This document shows, piece after piece, positions 31,811-40,563 of a stretch of DNA of 64,000 bases; position 1 is the stretch's first letter; the number at the start of each line of letters is the position of its first letter. The DNA is from a virus. The stretch spans positions 1 to 64,000 of the IMG/VR virus record IMGVR_UViG_3300025121_000011; one strand, given 5' to 3'. The position numbers were made by a program, and so were the translations under genes. The notes under the pieces are model-generated. The model saw only the letters and a list, made by a program, of their open reading frames with translations, had not been told where the DNA came from and made no database searches.

Positions 31811-32635
31811 ATGAAAGATATCGTTTTATTTTATCACGCAAAGTGCTCTGATGGATTTGGGGCAGCTTATGCTTTTTGGTGCAAGTTTAAAGATCAGATA
31901 TCATATGTGCCTTTAGAACATTTTAAACGCGTATATTTTGATATAGAGGCGTGTCGTGGAAAAACTGTTTTTATGGTTGATATTTCTCTTGATAGGGAAG
32001 CCATGTTAGCTCTTAAAAGGGTTGCAAAAGAGTTAATAGTCTTAGATCATCATAAGTCAGCTCAATTAGAAATCGGAGATCTTGATTTTTGCTTATTTGA
32101 TATGAATTCATCTGGAGCAATTTTAGCTTGGAATTATTTATTTAATACACCGGCCCCACTGTTGTTGCAGTGTGTACAAGATAGAGATTTGTGGAGTTGG
32201 AAAATTCCACATTCTGAAGAGATTCTTCTGTGTTGTGATTCTTTTGATAAGTCATTTGATAATTGGGATAAATTACGTAATGAATGTGATTCAGAATATG
32301 AGTTATTAAAAGTTATTGAGGCTGGAACAACAATTAAGAGATATGCTAAGAATATTCTTAATGATCTTTTTTCTCAAATATTTAAAACGAATATTAAAGG
32401 TTATTTTGTACCTATTATTAATACACCTTTATTTAGAAATGACATTATTTCTATTATGGCAAAAAATCAACCATTTGCAGCCGGATACCATTTTAATGGA
32501 GATTGTTATATTTTTTCTCTACGATCAGATTGTAATGGAATAGATGTATCTGAAATAGCCAGTTATTTTCCAGGTGGCGGAGGTCACTTTCACTCAGCTG
32601 GGTTCGTTGTGAGAACATTAGAAGAACTTAAATAA
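31811..32635 (+). CDS. DHH-family phosphoesterase
   Basis: 274 residues from ATG 31811, with AGGTGAT overlapping the purA stop; in-frame GTG 31805 is less likely. Motifs: FYHAKCSDGFGAAYA (Asp and His for metal), MVDISLD, LDHHKSA (DHH) and C-terminal FPGGGGHFHSAGF (DHHA1). Such enzymes cleave phosphodiester or pyrophosphate bonds, e.g. nanoRNase or cyclic-dinucleotide phosphodiesterase. A role in recycling short RNA or degrading second messengers is possible; the sequence does not decide. Lies in the purine section. Confidence 0.85.
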   Translation: MKDIVLFYHAKCSDGFGAAYAFWCKFKDQISYVPLEHFKRVYFDIEACRGKTVFMVDISLDREAMLALKRVAKELIVLDHHKSAQLEIGDLDFCLFDMNSSGAILAWNYLFNTPAPLLLQCVQDRDLWSWKIPHSEEILLCCDSFDKSFDNWDKLRNECDSEYELLKVIEAGTTIKRYAKNILNDLFSQIFKTNIKGYFVPIINTPLFRNDIISIMAKNQPFAAGYHFNGDCYIFSLRSDCNGIDVSEIASYFPGGGGHFHSAGFVVRTLEELK

Positions 32636-32677
32636 TGTTATATCTTCTGGGTACAAAAAAATTACAGGAACTGAATT

Positions 32678-33409
32678 ATGGAATCAAATGAATTATATGA
32701 CAGATATACAAAAGCGGTGCAACAAGCTTGGCTTGTCAAGCATAATACAGAAGAGTTAATAAATTTATCATATGAAGATATTCGAATTCTAATTGAATTA
32801 GATACAAGTCTTGTTCAAAATATTGTTGAAATTTCTCAAGCTATTGCTAATCTTAATGATTGGCTTATTAATAAATTTTATTATTCTATAGCTCGGCAGC
32901 ATTTAGATAAAATAAGACAATGGGAAAAGAGTAGTTTAAATTTTGAGTTTTTAGCAAGTAGAGTGTATTTTTCGGAATATTATGATTTTGATATTTTTAA
33001 TAGATTAACATATAGCCCTCGGGCCACACATAGACTTCTTGGCATCAAGTTTTGTAATGAAGATGAGTTGTTAAAGTTATCAGAAGATGCAGACATTCGT
33101 GTTAGAAAAGAAGCCTTAATAAGACTGGGTTATAAAGCTTTAGATAGGATGTTAAAGGATTCTAGATGTGAAATTCGAGAGGCTGGAGTTATAATTTCTC
33201 CAATGGAGTATCCTGGGTTAATAGAAATGAAGGATGATTTGTCATTTAAGGTTGTTGCACATTTGGTGAGAAAAATAGATATTAAGGAGTTACCATATAT
33301 TTTAGGAAATAGAAATTTTAAAAAGAACAATAGAATTAGGAAAATTATTGAAGAACGAATGTCCATTAATGGAGCGCCACATGAAACTACAGAAAAGAAA
33401 GACATATAA
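32678..33409 (+). CDS. HEAT-like repeat protein, 243 aa
   Basis: ATG 32678 with a weak upstream purine tract. Helical, with HEAT units SEDADIRVRKEALIRLGYKAL and LKDSRCEIREAGVI, and a C-terminal KELPYILGNRNFKKNNR and IEERM motif shared with the 25004 protein. A paralog of 7934/12039/25004 by pattern. Overlaps the start of the next small gene. Function unknown. Confidence 0.75.
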   Translation: MESNELYDRYTKAVQQAWLVKHNTEELINLSYEDIRILIELDTSLVQNIVEISQAIANLNDWLINKFYYSIARQHLDKIRQWEKSSLNFEFLASRVYFSEYYDFDIFNRLTYSPRATHRLLGIKFCNEDELLKLSEDADIRVRKEALIRLGYKALDRMLKDSRCEIREAGVIISPMEYPGLIEMKDDLSFKVVAHLVRKIDIKELPYILGNRNFKKNNRIRKIIEERMSINGAPHETTEKKDI

Positions 33410-33563
33410 GGTTAAGATAACAAACAGTCAGAATCAAAGAGTGGATTATCATGATGAACTTAGTCGACGGGATTTAGAGTGGATTCAGACATGTCCACAT
33501 TTACAAATAGAGATTATTGAAGTAAACCTTACAGATGTCGAAGAAGATGATGGAGTTGAATAA
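33381..33563 (+). CDS. Small unknown protein, 60 aa
   Basis: ATG 33381 is chosen because GGAG lies six bases before it; the frame is open from TTG 33348. It overlaps the end of the HEAT-like gene by 29 bases. Basic start (MKLQKRKTYKVKITNSQNQR), acidic end (DVEEDDGVE). No motif. Confidence 0.7.
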   Translation: MKLQKRKTYKVKITNSQNQRVDYHDELSRRDLEWIQTCPHLQIEIIEVNLTDVEEDDGVE

Positions 33564-34134
33564 TAAAACCTCATTAATCCTTCTTTTTTTAATTCCATTT
33601 TTATTATGCGGATATATTCCTAAAAATTATAAACCATTAGCTGATGTATCTTTTGAAATAGTAGAACAGTTTGATGATTCTAAAATATATAGACCAACAA
33701 ATACAATATTTTCAGGTCAATTTATTTCTAAAGAAGTATCTCTTATTAAAGATAGTTTAATGGATTTTTCAAAAGAATGGCGATTGCCAGAGAAATCATG
33801 TAAAAGTCTTGATGTCGATTATTATGTGATAGATAGTAAAATTATTAATGATGTAAAAAGATTCCCATTAACATTAAATGATATTTCAGATCGATGGGCT
33901 ATGTATAGCCCGTATCACGAGAAATCTGGTTATTCTGTTATTATGTTGGCAAATTCAACATATTCTACATCAAGAATTAATAGCGTAATTTTAGCTCATG
34001 AATATGCTCATTATGTCTATGATAAAAATTGTTGGAGTGACTATTGGTCTGGTAATACAGAAACTTTTGCGCAGGCATTTCATAAATATTATGGATTAAA
34101 TAGATTTGGGAGAATATATAATGCGGTTAGATAA
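33535..34134 (+). CDS. Exported zinc metalloprotease-like protein (HEYAH)
   Basis: 199 residues, ATG 33535, overlapping the upstream gene by 29 bases; ATG 33547/33550 also possible. An N-terminal hydrophobic stretch (SLILLFLIPFLLCGYIP, about 13-29) resembles a signal or lipoprotein peptide, but the residue before Cys is not the usual small one. Zinc motif VILAHEYAHYVYDKNCW, and about 17 residues further ETFAQAFHKYYG with a likely Glu third ligand (gluzincin-like). Probably acts in the periplasm or at the surface of the host. Substrate unknown. Confidence 0.7.
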   Translation: MSKKMMELNNKTSLILLFLIPFLLCGYIPKNYKPLADVSFEIVEQFDDSKIYRPTNTIFSGQFISKEVSLIKDSLMDFSKEWRLPEKSCKSLDVDYYVIDSKIINDVKRFPLTLNDISDRWAMYSPYHEKSGYSVIMLANSTYSTSRINSVILAHEYAHYVYDKNCWSDYWSGNTETFAQAFHKYYGLNRFGRIYNAVR

Positions 34135-35674
34135 AATTAAAAGATGTTTGGCATATGATGATGTATTGCTGGTACCAAATAAATTATCAACTGGATTATC
34201 TAGATTGGATATGGATTTATCAACTTTAGTTGGTAATTTAAATTTGAAAATTCCAATTGTGTCATCACCAATGGATACTGTTACCGAATCTGAAATGGCT
34301 ATTGAAATAGGTCGGCTTGGTGGATTGGGAATATTGCATAGATTCAATACCCCGCAAGAACAGGCTGAAATGATTCGTGTCATGCTTTTACCGCCGAATG
34401 CAATGAAGGTCGGACGTTCAGCATATATCGCACCAGCAATTGGTGTAACTAAAGATGAATTGGAGAGAGCCAAATATCTATATAATGAATTTGGTAAAAC
34501 AATTGATATGATGGTTGTTGACGTAGCAAACGGATATCATGTATTAATGCGGGATACAGTTAAATATATTCAAGATTTAACACAGGGTGATGTACAAATT
34601 ATGGCTGGAAATGTTGCTACAGAAGAGGGGTTTTTGTTTTTGGCAGAATTAGGGGTAAATGCGGTCAGAGTTGGAATCGGGGGAGGATGTCACACTGCTG
34701 ATACAAAAGTCTTGATGACTACTGGTTATTATAAAAATATAAATCAGGTCATAATTGGAGATTGGGTTATAAATAAATTTGGTCAACCGGTACAAGTTAA
34801 GGGTGTGATAAACAATGGATACAAAAAGGTTGTTAAGGTTTGTGTTGCAAACTGGAAAGAGCCTATTTATGTTACACCAGAACATGAATATTGGCGAGCC
34901 AGTTTATCCAATGTAGATTGCTTTCCAGATGAAGAGTGTGTTAATTTTAAATTAAGTTGGGCGCCGATTGGTGAAATTGAAAGGGGAGATGTTTTATTAA
35001 CTCCTAGAAATATAGAATTTGATGGGGTCGAGAATGGACTTTCATATTATTATTCTGAGGTTATCTCTATAGAAGAATGTCCTATAGATATGGAGGTTTG
35101 GGATATAGAGATAGATTGTCCAACTCACAGTTTTGTAGCCAACAATTTGATTGTTCACAACTCCATTTGTAAGACTCGAATACAAACAGGATTTGGCATG
35201 CCAACTTTGGCTTCTATTGATGATTGCGCTGATGCTGCAATAAAAACAGGTGTTTCTATTATAGCTGATGGTGGAATTAAATATCCTTCTGATGTTGCTA
35301 AAGGAATTGCGGCTGGTGCGTCCGCAGTAATGTGTGGCGGTATTTTAGCCGGAACAAAAGAATCTCCTGGCGAAGTTATTTATGATAAAGAAGGAAAAGC
35401 TTGGAAGAAGTATCGAGGTATGGCGAGTACTGAAGTGCAAAACGAAAAAAGAGGAGGAATGAAAAAGGGTACTTGTGCGGAAGGTGTATCGACATTAATC
35501 CCATATCAAGGTAGCTTAAAAAGAGTAATTGAAGAATTTACAGGAGGTATTCGCTCTGCTCTTACTTATAATAACTCTAAAACACTTGATAACTTTAGAG
35601 AAACAGCTTTGTTTGTAGAAATTACAGGTTCTGGACTTTCAGAATCTCATGCTTATGGAACAGTAAAAAGATAG
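34121..35674 (+). CDS. IMP dehydrogenase / GMP reductase family protein with intein
   Basis: 517-residue precursor from ATG 34121 (GGGAG upstream; TTG 34106 rejected). N-extein: LAYDDVLLVPNKLST, IPIVSSPMDTVTE and VGIGGG. C-extein: SICKTRIQTGFG with catalytic Cys350, IADGGIKYPSDVAK, GGILAGTKESPGE and KYRGMAS. After splicing, about 359 residues remain, without CBS domains, which is GMP-reductase-like length; IMPDH usually has about 485. The sequence KRGG near the flap also leans to GMP reductase. IMPDH oxidises IMP to XMP; GMP reductase converts GMP to IMP. With PurA nearby, GMPR would drive GMP toward AMP. The exact activity is open. Confidence 0.9.
   Translation: MRLDKIKRCLAYDDVLLVPNKLSTGLSRLDMDLSTLVGNLNLKIPIVSSPMDTVTESEMAIEIGRLGGLGILHRFNTPQEQAEMIRVMLLPPNAMKVGRSAYIAPAIGVTKDELERAKYLYNEFGKTIDMMVVDVANGYHVLMRDTVKYIQDLTQGDVQIMAGNVATEEGFLFLAELGVNAVRVGIGGGCHTADTKVLMTTGYYKNINQVIIGDWVINKFGQPVQVKGVINNGYKKVVKVCVANWKEPIYVTPEHEYWRASLSNVDCFPDEECVNFKLSWAPIGEIERGDVLLTPRNIEFDGVENGLSYYYSEVISIEECPIDMEVWDIEIDCPTHSFVANNLIVHNSICKTRIQTGFGMPTLASIDDCADAAIKTGVSIIADGGIKYPSDVAKGIAAGASAVMCGGILAGTKESPGEVIYDKEGKAWKKYRGMASTEVQNEKRGGMKKGTCAEGVSTLIPYQGSLKRVIEEFTGGIRSALTYNNSKTLDNFRETALFVEITGSGLSESHAYGTVKR
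34688..35161 (+). other. Mini-intein in the IMPDH/GMPR active-site loop
   Basis: 158 residues (precursor 190-347), from Cys1 (CHTADTKVLMTTG) to the C-terminal VHN, with Ser as +1 residue of the C-extein. Block B TPEHEYW and block F VWDIEIDCPTHSFVANN are present. No LAGLIDADG endonuclease, so it is a mini-intein. It splits the catalytic loop GIGGG / SIC, so the enzyme is inactive until splicing. Confidence 0.92.
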
Positions 35675-35682
35675 GAGAAAAA

Positions 35683-36015
35683 ATGGATGAAAAAACGGTA
35701 GTAGAAGCAACTTCAACGCCTGAGTCGATTATTGAGTCTATTAAAAATGGCGAATTAACAGATCTTTTGAAAAGAGTTAAAGATGCTCAGGCAAAATTAG
35801 CTGAATTTAAAACATGTGAACAGGGGTCGGCATCGCGTGAATTAAAGCCTAATGAAATAGCCGGGATTACATCTTTAATTCTGAAGGATATGATGGATTT
35901 AAAAAGGTTACTTGGGTCTGATGAAGAATTATCCGCACTCATTAATCTTGTAATTAAAGCCGGAGTAATGCAACACGGTCGCATGCTTGGTGTAAAGATC
36001 ACTGAAGCGAAATAA
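35683..36015 (+). CDS. Unknown helical protein, 110 aa
   Basis: ATG 35683 behind GGAGAAAAA. Acidic start, then helices TDLLKRVKDAQAKLAEFKTC and SLILKDMMDLKRLLG, ending LIKAGVMQHGRMLGVKITE. Soluble, no recognised family. Nine bases after the IMPDH/GMPR stop, so likely co-transcribed. Confidence 0.75.
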   Translation: MDEKTVVEATSTPESIIESIKNGELTDLLKRVKDAQAKLAEFKTCEQGSASRELKPNEIAGITSLILKDMMDLKRLLGSDEELSALINLVIKAGVMQHGRMLGVKITEAK

Positions 36016-36112
36016 TTATATAGATATAAAGAAAATCCGCAATGTAAGGTGGAGTTGGCGCTGAGAACAATTTCTTGGTTAGCGATATTATTTTAATGAG
36101 GAGAAAAAATAA

Positions 36113-37171
36113 ATGAATGCAGAGCAAACGAAAGACATTCTGAAGATGTTTCCAACTCGTTTTTCTATTATGTTGCGTGCCAAACACGGAGTTGGCAAAT
36201 CTTCTGTAGTAAAACAAGCTGCTGATGAAATGGGCGTCGGATTTTATGACGTTCGCTTATCACAGTGTGAGGTCGGTGACATTAAAGGTCTACCATTTTT
36301 AAATACAGAGGAAAAGCGAACCGAATTCGCTAAGCCTTATTGGTGGCCACGCGATCCAGATTCTTCAGGAATTTTATTTTTTGATGAGCTTAACCGTGCG
36401 TCAAAAGATGTATTGCAGGCAGTTTTTGAAATTTGTCTTGATAAACGCTTAGACGGCGAAAATCTTCCGGTTGGCTGGCGAGTTGTTACAGCGGTTAATG
36501 CTGACGACGAATATGATGTTGTTGAATTAGACCCAGCGCTTCTTGATCGATGGTTTATCATTGATTTTGATCCATCACACAAGGAGTGGTTACAGTGGGC
36601 TTCCAATAATGAAGTTAGTGAAGAGGTATGTGAATTTATTCGCTCGCATCCAAACGCATTAGATCCGCCCATTGGAAACCTGGAAGCTGGCCGTATTTAT
36701 CCTTCTCGGAGGAGCTGGGTTGCTTGTGATTTGTCTCTCAAATCTTTGGGCCTTTACAATGCCGGAGCTAATGATGGAACTTTAACACAAGTAGTTAAGG
36801 GATGGCTGGGCTCTGAAATTGCGGCAATGTTTCAAAAGTTTGTGCAGAATGAATTTTCTCGACTTCGAGCATCTGATATCTTAGACAAGTGGGAGAAAGT
36901 TAAGGACCGAGTAGAAGGTGCCTGTGCAGATATTGAGGTAATTTCTGCTCATGCTAATGCTGTAATGCAAGAGCTTAAGCGCAGAACCGCCAAAGATATT
37001 GGGGATATTCAAAAGGAAGCAATAAAGCAGTTTTTCCTTATGCTACCTTCTGATGTTGCATCTAGTATTTGGGTAGAATTGCTTAATGACTCTAAAACTA
37101 AACGTATTGTAGCAACTTGGCGTAGTGATCCAGAAATGTCGGAGAAACTACACAAGATTTACTTAAAATAA
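36113..37171 (+). CDS. MoxR-type AAA+ ATPase
   Basis: 352 residues, ATG 36113 behind GAGGAGAAAA. Walker A HGVGKSS (25-31), Walker B GILFFDELNRA (85-95), sensor-1 VVTAVNADDE, and Arg finger region DPALLDRWF. It is the AAA_5/MoxR subfamily, which couples ATP use to maturation or remodelling of complexes together with VWA proteins. The next gene is such a partner, so this is a MoxR-VWA pair. The phage target is unknown. Confidence 0.88.
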   Translation: MNAEQTKDILKMFPTRFSIMLRAKHGVGKSSVVKQAADEMGVGFYDVRLSQCEVGDIKGLPFLNTEEKRTEFAKPYWWPRDPDSSGILFFDELNRASKDVLQAVFEICLDKRLDGENLPVGWRVVTAVNADDEYDVVELDPALLDRWFIIDFDPSHKEWLQWASNNEVSEEVCEFIRSHPNALDPPIGNLEAGRIYPSRRSWVACDLSLKSLGLYNAGANDGTLTQVVKGWLGSEIAAMFQKFVQNEFSRLRASDILDKWEKVKDRVEGACADIEVISAHANAVMQELKRRTAKDIGDIQKEAIKQFFLMLPSDVASSIWVELLNDSKTKRIVATWRSDPEMSEKLHKIYLK

Positions 37172-37196
37172 TTTTTCTTGAAAAGAGGGTTTATAT

Positions 37197-38351
37197 ATGG
37201 CTACAATTACAGACAGACCAGCGAGAGAGCGCCTTGATAGCGCAATTTCTAAACTGGTATGCTTTAGACCACTTTTTGGTACGGTATTTTTATTTTTAAA
37301 TAAAGTAGAATGTTTTGATATGCCAACAATGGCAGTAGGTGTTACCAGAAGAGTGGATTTAGCTTTGTATTACAATCCAAATTTTGTTGCAAAGTTAACT
37401 TCTGATGAATTAAAAGCAGTATTGATTCATGAATCTTTACACGTACTTTTGCATCACATTACTCGTGCGACTCACTTTGACTACAATATGAAGGGTTATA
37501 ATATTGCAGCAGATATGGCTATTAATTGCAATGTTGTAAATCTTCCAGAGGGTGCGCTTTATCCTAAGTCTTTTAATTTCCCTGATTTCGAATCGTCAGA
37601 ATGGTATTATGAAAGCTTAAGTAAAGAGGCTGAGAAAAATGGTGGAACGATAGAATCTAACGCTTCTGGAAAGGGAGATTTAGTTGATGATCACTCAAAG
37701 TGGGGTGATTGTGAAGAGGATGTAATTAAAGAAAAAGTTAGAGGTATTGCAGATCGAGCTATTAAAGAACAAGAGAAGCGAGGATGGGGTGATATTCCTG
37801 GTAAAATTGCGCAGCAAGTAATTGCAGCAAATAAGCCAATAGTAAATTGGAAGAAAGAAGTTAGATACTTTATAAACAAACTGGTGTTGGCTGGGCGCCA
37901 TAATACAAGAATGCGTCCAAATAGACGATATGGTTATGTAAACCCGGGAAGTAAGAGAGATTTTACGAGTCGTCTTCTTATCGGAATAGATACTTCAGGG
38001 TCAGTATCGGATAAAGATTTATCATTATTCTTAGATGAAATTAATGGAATGATTGAACACGTTAAGTGTGACTTAATCTTTTTTGATACTCAAATATATG
38101 GCGAACCAAAACCATTTGACAAAAAAGCTAAAAAGCTTGATATCATGGGTCGAGGTGGTACCGCATTTGGTCCGATCTGTACTTTGGTAGATGAATTATC
38201 TTATGATGGTTTGATTATCATGACAGATGGTTATGCACCTTTCCCAGCTAAACCAAAGGCTAGAACATTATGGTGTTTATGTCCAGCCGGAGAATCTGTT
38301 CACCCACCTTTTGGAAAGCGGGTAGTTATCGATTTAAAGAAACGGGACTGA
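37197..38351 (+). CDS. VWA-like protein with putative metallopeptidase domain (MoxR partner)
   Basis: 384 residues, ATG 37197. N-terminal half has VLIHESLHVLLHH with zinc-type HExxH (78-82). C-terminal half has LLIGIDTSGSVSDKD (about 262-276), a MIDAS-like DxSGS, followed by MGRGGTAFGPICTLVDEL and IIMTDGYAPFPAKP, as in VWA-like domains. This arrangement is the putative metallopeptidase plus VWA family (DUF2201-like). Directly behind the MoxR gene; a terminator follows. Confidence 0.85.
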   Translation: MATITDRPARERLDSAISKLVCFRPLFGTVFLFLNKVECFDMPTMAVGVTRRVDLALYYNPNFVAKLTSDELKAVLIHESLHVLLHHITRATHFDYNMKGYNIAADMAINCNVVNLPEGALYPKSFNFPDFESSEWYYESLSKEAEKNGGTIESNASGKGDLVDDHSKWGDCEEDVIKEKVRGIADRAIKEQEKRGWGDIPGKIAQQVIAANKPIVNWKKEVRYFINKLVLAGRHNTRMRPNRRYGYVNPGSKRDFTSRLLIGIDTSGSVSDKDLSLFLDEINGMIEHVKCDLIFFDTQIYGEPKPFDKKAKKLDIMGRGGTAFGPICTLVDELSYDGLIIMTDGYAPFPAKPKARTLWCLCPAGESVHPPFGKRVVIDLKKRD

Positions 38352-38360
38352 CGCTAATTT

Positions 38361-38398
38361 AAAAAGCAGATATTCTTTTGAAGCATATCTGCTTTTTT
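38361..38398 (+). terminator. Intrinsic terminator
   Basis: AAAAAGCAGATAT (38361-38373) pairs with ATATCTGCTTTTT (38385-38397), 13 bp with an 11-base loop and a U-tract as part of and after the right arm. Ends the MoxR-VWA unit. Confidence 0.85.
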
Positions 38399-38467
38399 AC
38401 TTTTGGATGCAAAAATTTTTCTAGTTTGGGTACAAAAAATTAATACAAATAACTTAAGGAGCCTTTA

Positions 38468-39664
38468 ATGATACACATATTTAATCGAGTTTCTAGCAGG
38501 ATGGCTACTGTTTCGGTTGCATTAGATGCTGGTGCAAGATCTGAAGGTGATACATTTTCACTTGGATTGGCACATATGATGGAACATATGTGTTTTAAAG
38601 GAACAAAAACTAGAAACTGGCAGGAAATTAATAGACAAATTGCTTTTATTGGTGGACATGCCAATGCCTATACTTCCCACGAATTGGTATGTTATTACGT
38701 TAGCGTGCCAGTTGAAAATTTAGAAAGTGCAATAGAAATTTTAGCAGATCAGGTTTTTAATTCTACATTGCCAGAAGAAGAGTTTATTAAAGAGTGGGAA
38801 GTTGTAAAACAAGAAGAGATTGGTCAAGCTGATGATCCGACTAATGGCTTGTTCAAAGAGCTTGGTGAAAGGGTAATGCCTGGTAGATTGGCTAATCCAA
38901 TAATTGGTACAAAAGAAAGTATTGAAGGTTTTTCTATTGAGGAACTTCGAAAGTTTTATAAACAAATATATAAACCATCTAACATGATTGTATCTTTAGC
39001 GGCTAATTGTTCAAAACGAGACGCAAAAAAAATGTTGGTTAAGTATTTTGGAAAACAAACAAAATTTGCATTGAGTGCCCCAGTTTATAAACCAGTTGAA
39101 ATTAAAAGTAATAGAGTTGTTGTTAATAAGGACGGTTTGGAGCACGTGTATGCATGTGTGTGTATGCCTGGAATTAATATATCTGATTCAAGAGATAATG
39201 CTTTAGGTATTGCTGAGCATATCTTGGGAGGAGGTATGGACAGTCGATTGTTTGAAGAAATTAGAGAAAAGTTGGGATTGGTGTATGCTATTAGTACTAG
39301 TTCTACATCATATAGGGAAGCTGGATATGTATTAATTTATTTTCAAACTGAAGAAGATAAAGTTGAACAAGTGATTGAAGTAATCAACCAAGAATTGAAT
39401 AAAATAACCACTGAAGAGATTACTGAAGAAGAATTAATACGAGCCAAAAACTCTATTAAATCTATGGTATATTCTATGCAGGATAGCACTATGGGTATGG
39501 CTCAAGATAGTTTGAGACGCAGTATGTTTAATCAACCTTCTTTGAAAATGGATATGGAGGAGTTTGATAAAGTAACCATAGCTGATGTCTTAAGTGTTGC
39601 TAAAGCTATGTTTACATCAGATAAACAATTAGTGATAATTTGTAAAGATGACCAAACAATTTAG
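38468..39664 (+). CDS. M16-family zinc protease
   Basis: 398 residues, ATG 38468 behind AAGGAG. Inverted zinc motif HMMEH (His36, Glu39, His40) and Glu116 76 residues downstream, in EWEVVKQEE, the spacing expected in M16. A GGAMDSRLFEEIREK-like segment (GGGMDSRLFEEIREKLGLVY) marks the second, inactive-type half domain. Length fits the single-chain 400-residue type such as mitochondrial processing peptidase-like bacterial proteins. These cut small peptides or leader sequences. A phage copy is unusual; the substrate is unknown. Confidence 0.9.
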   Translation: MIHIFNRVSSRMATVSVALDAGARSEGDTFSLGLAHMMEHMCFKGTKTRNWQEINRQIAFIGGHANAYTSHELVCYYVSVPVENLESAIEILADQVFNSTLPEEEFIKEWEVVKQEEIGQADDPTNGLFKELGERVMPGRLANPIIGTKESIEGFSIEELRKFYKQIYKPSNMIVSLAANCSKRDAKKMLVKYFGKQTKFALSAPVYKPVEIKSNRVVVNKDGLEHVYACVCMPGINISDSRDNALGIAEHILGGGMDSRLFEEIREKLGLVYAISTSSTSYREAGYVLIYFQTEEDKVEQVIEVINQELNKITTEEITEEELIRAKNSIKSMVYSMQDSTMGMAQDSLRRSMFNQPSLKMDMEEFDKVTIADVLSVAKAMFTSDKQLVIICKDDQTI

Positions 39665-39672
39665 AGGAATTT

Positions 39673-39930
39673 TTGAAAAAAAATTTAAAATCAAGAAAAT
39701 TTGTAAAAGCAGGAACAGTCTTTTTTTATCGCTCTCCTTATTCAAAAGTTATTGTTAAAATAGAGGTAAAAACCGATGCTTATTCTAGCTCTCGGTGGAT
39801 TAATAAAATTGATGATGATCAAGAATATTATGTTTATAATGGAAATAATTGCGTATCTAAGGAAGCAGCGCCAGCTCGGGTTATTAAAAGCTGGTTTGAT
39901 AATAAATATTTAGGTATTTACTGGATTTAA
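39673..39930 (+). CDS. Small protein, first of a WFD paralog pair, 85 aa
   Basis: TTG 39673, with AGAGG nine bases before. Pattern KAGTVFFYRS, IVKIEV and RVIKSWFDNKYLG. The next gene has the same elements in the same order, so they are tandem duplicates. Basic N-terminus. Function unknown. Confidence 0.7.
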   Translation: MKKNLKSRKFVKAGTVFFYRSPYSKVIVKIEVKTDAYSSSRWINKIDDDQEYYVYNGNNCVSKEAAPARVIKSWFDNKYLGIYWI

Positions 39931-39931
39931 G

Positions 39932-40165
39932 GTGAATTATATTTCTAAAAATACTGTATTTTGGATGAATAATTATAATGGGTCTATTTTGAAAATTAAA
40001 GTGTTAAGCAATCCAGAAAATGATTCAGAGAATAATTTAATACAATTAATACAATTATATTCTTGGTCAGACGAGACAACTATAAAAACACATTATACAT
40101 TTGTATCTGCAATTAATAATTGGTTTGATCATAGGTTTTTGGATATGGATATATTAGAAGAATAG
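39932..40165 (+). CDS. Small protein, second of a WFD paralog pair, 77 aa
   Basis: GTG 39932 right after the upstream stop; ribosome site weak. KNTVFWMNNYNGSILKIKVLS and AINNWFDHRFLDM align with the 39673 protein. Possibly coupled to it. Function unknown. Confidence 0.65.
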   Translation: MNYISKNTVFWMNNYNGSILKIKVLSNPENDSENNLIQLIQLYSWSDETTIKTHYTFVSAINNWFDHRFLDMDILEE

Positions 40166-40219
40166 TAAATTTTAATTAATCATTTATTTGAAAAAAAGAT
40201 TTTTAGAGGTACATATATA

Positions 40220-40552
40220 ATGTTTAAGAAACATGAAATTAAATTCAAAGCTCATACACTTTATTTGGAAAATTACATAGATATTGGAAATGGACTATAT
40301 AAATGTGGTTGCGGAATAATATTTTCATCATTATGGAATGCCAAACTATTTCCAGAATGTCCACGGTGTAAAACTGAAAATACTTTGGTTAAATCAATTG
40401 AAGATATTTCTGCACTTATGATAGAATATAATTTGACAAAACATTTTGAACCCATTATTAGAGAAATGAGTATAGCTCTTCCGGGGTATGATTTATTTGA
40501 TGAGGAAAAGTTTCCAAAATTAAATCAAGTTTTTAAGAAATTAAAAGAGTAA
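40220..40552 (+). CDS. Zinc-ribbon-like protein, 110 aa
   Basis: ATG 40220 behind AGAGG. CGCG and CPRC (Cys29/31 and Cys48/51 approx.) form a plausible zinc ribbon with KCGCGIIFSS preceding PECPRCKTE. The rest is helical. Could bind nucleic acid or protein. No family named. Confidence 0.7.
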   Translation: MFKKHEIKFKAHTLYLENYIDIGNGLYKCGCGIIFSSLWNAKLFPECPRCKTENTLVKSIEDISALMIEYNLTKHFEPIIREMSIALPGYDLFDEEKFPKLNQVFKKLKE

Positions 40553-40563
40553 ATTTAATAGAT

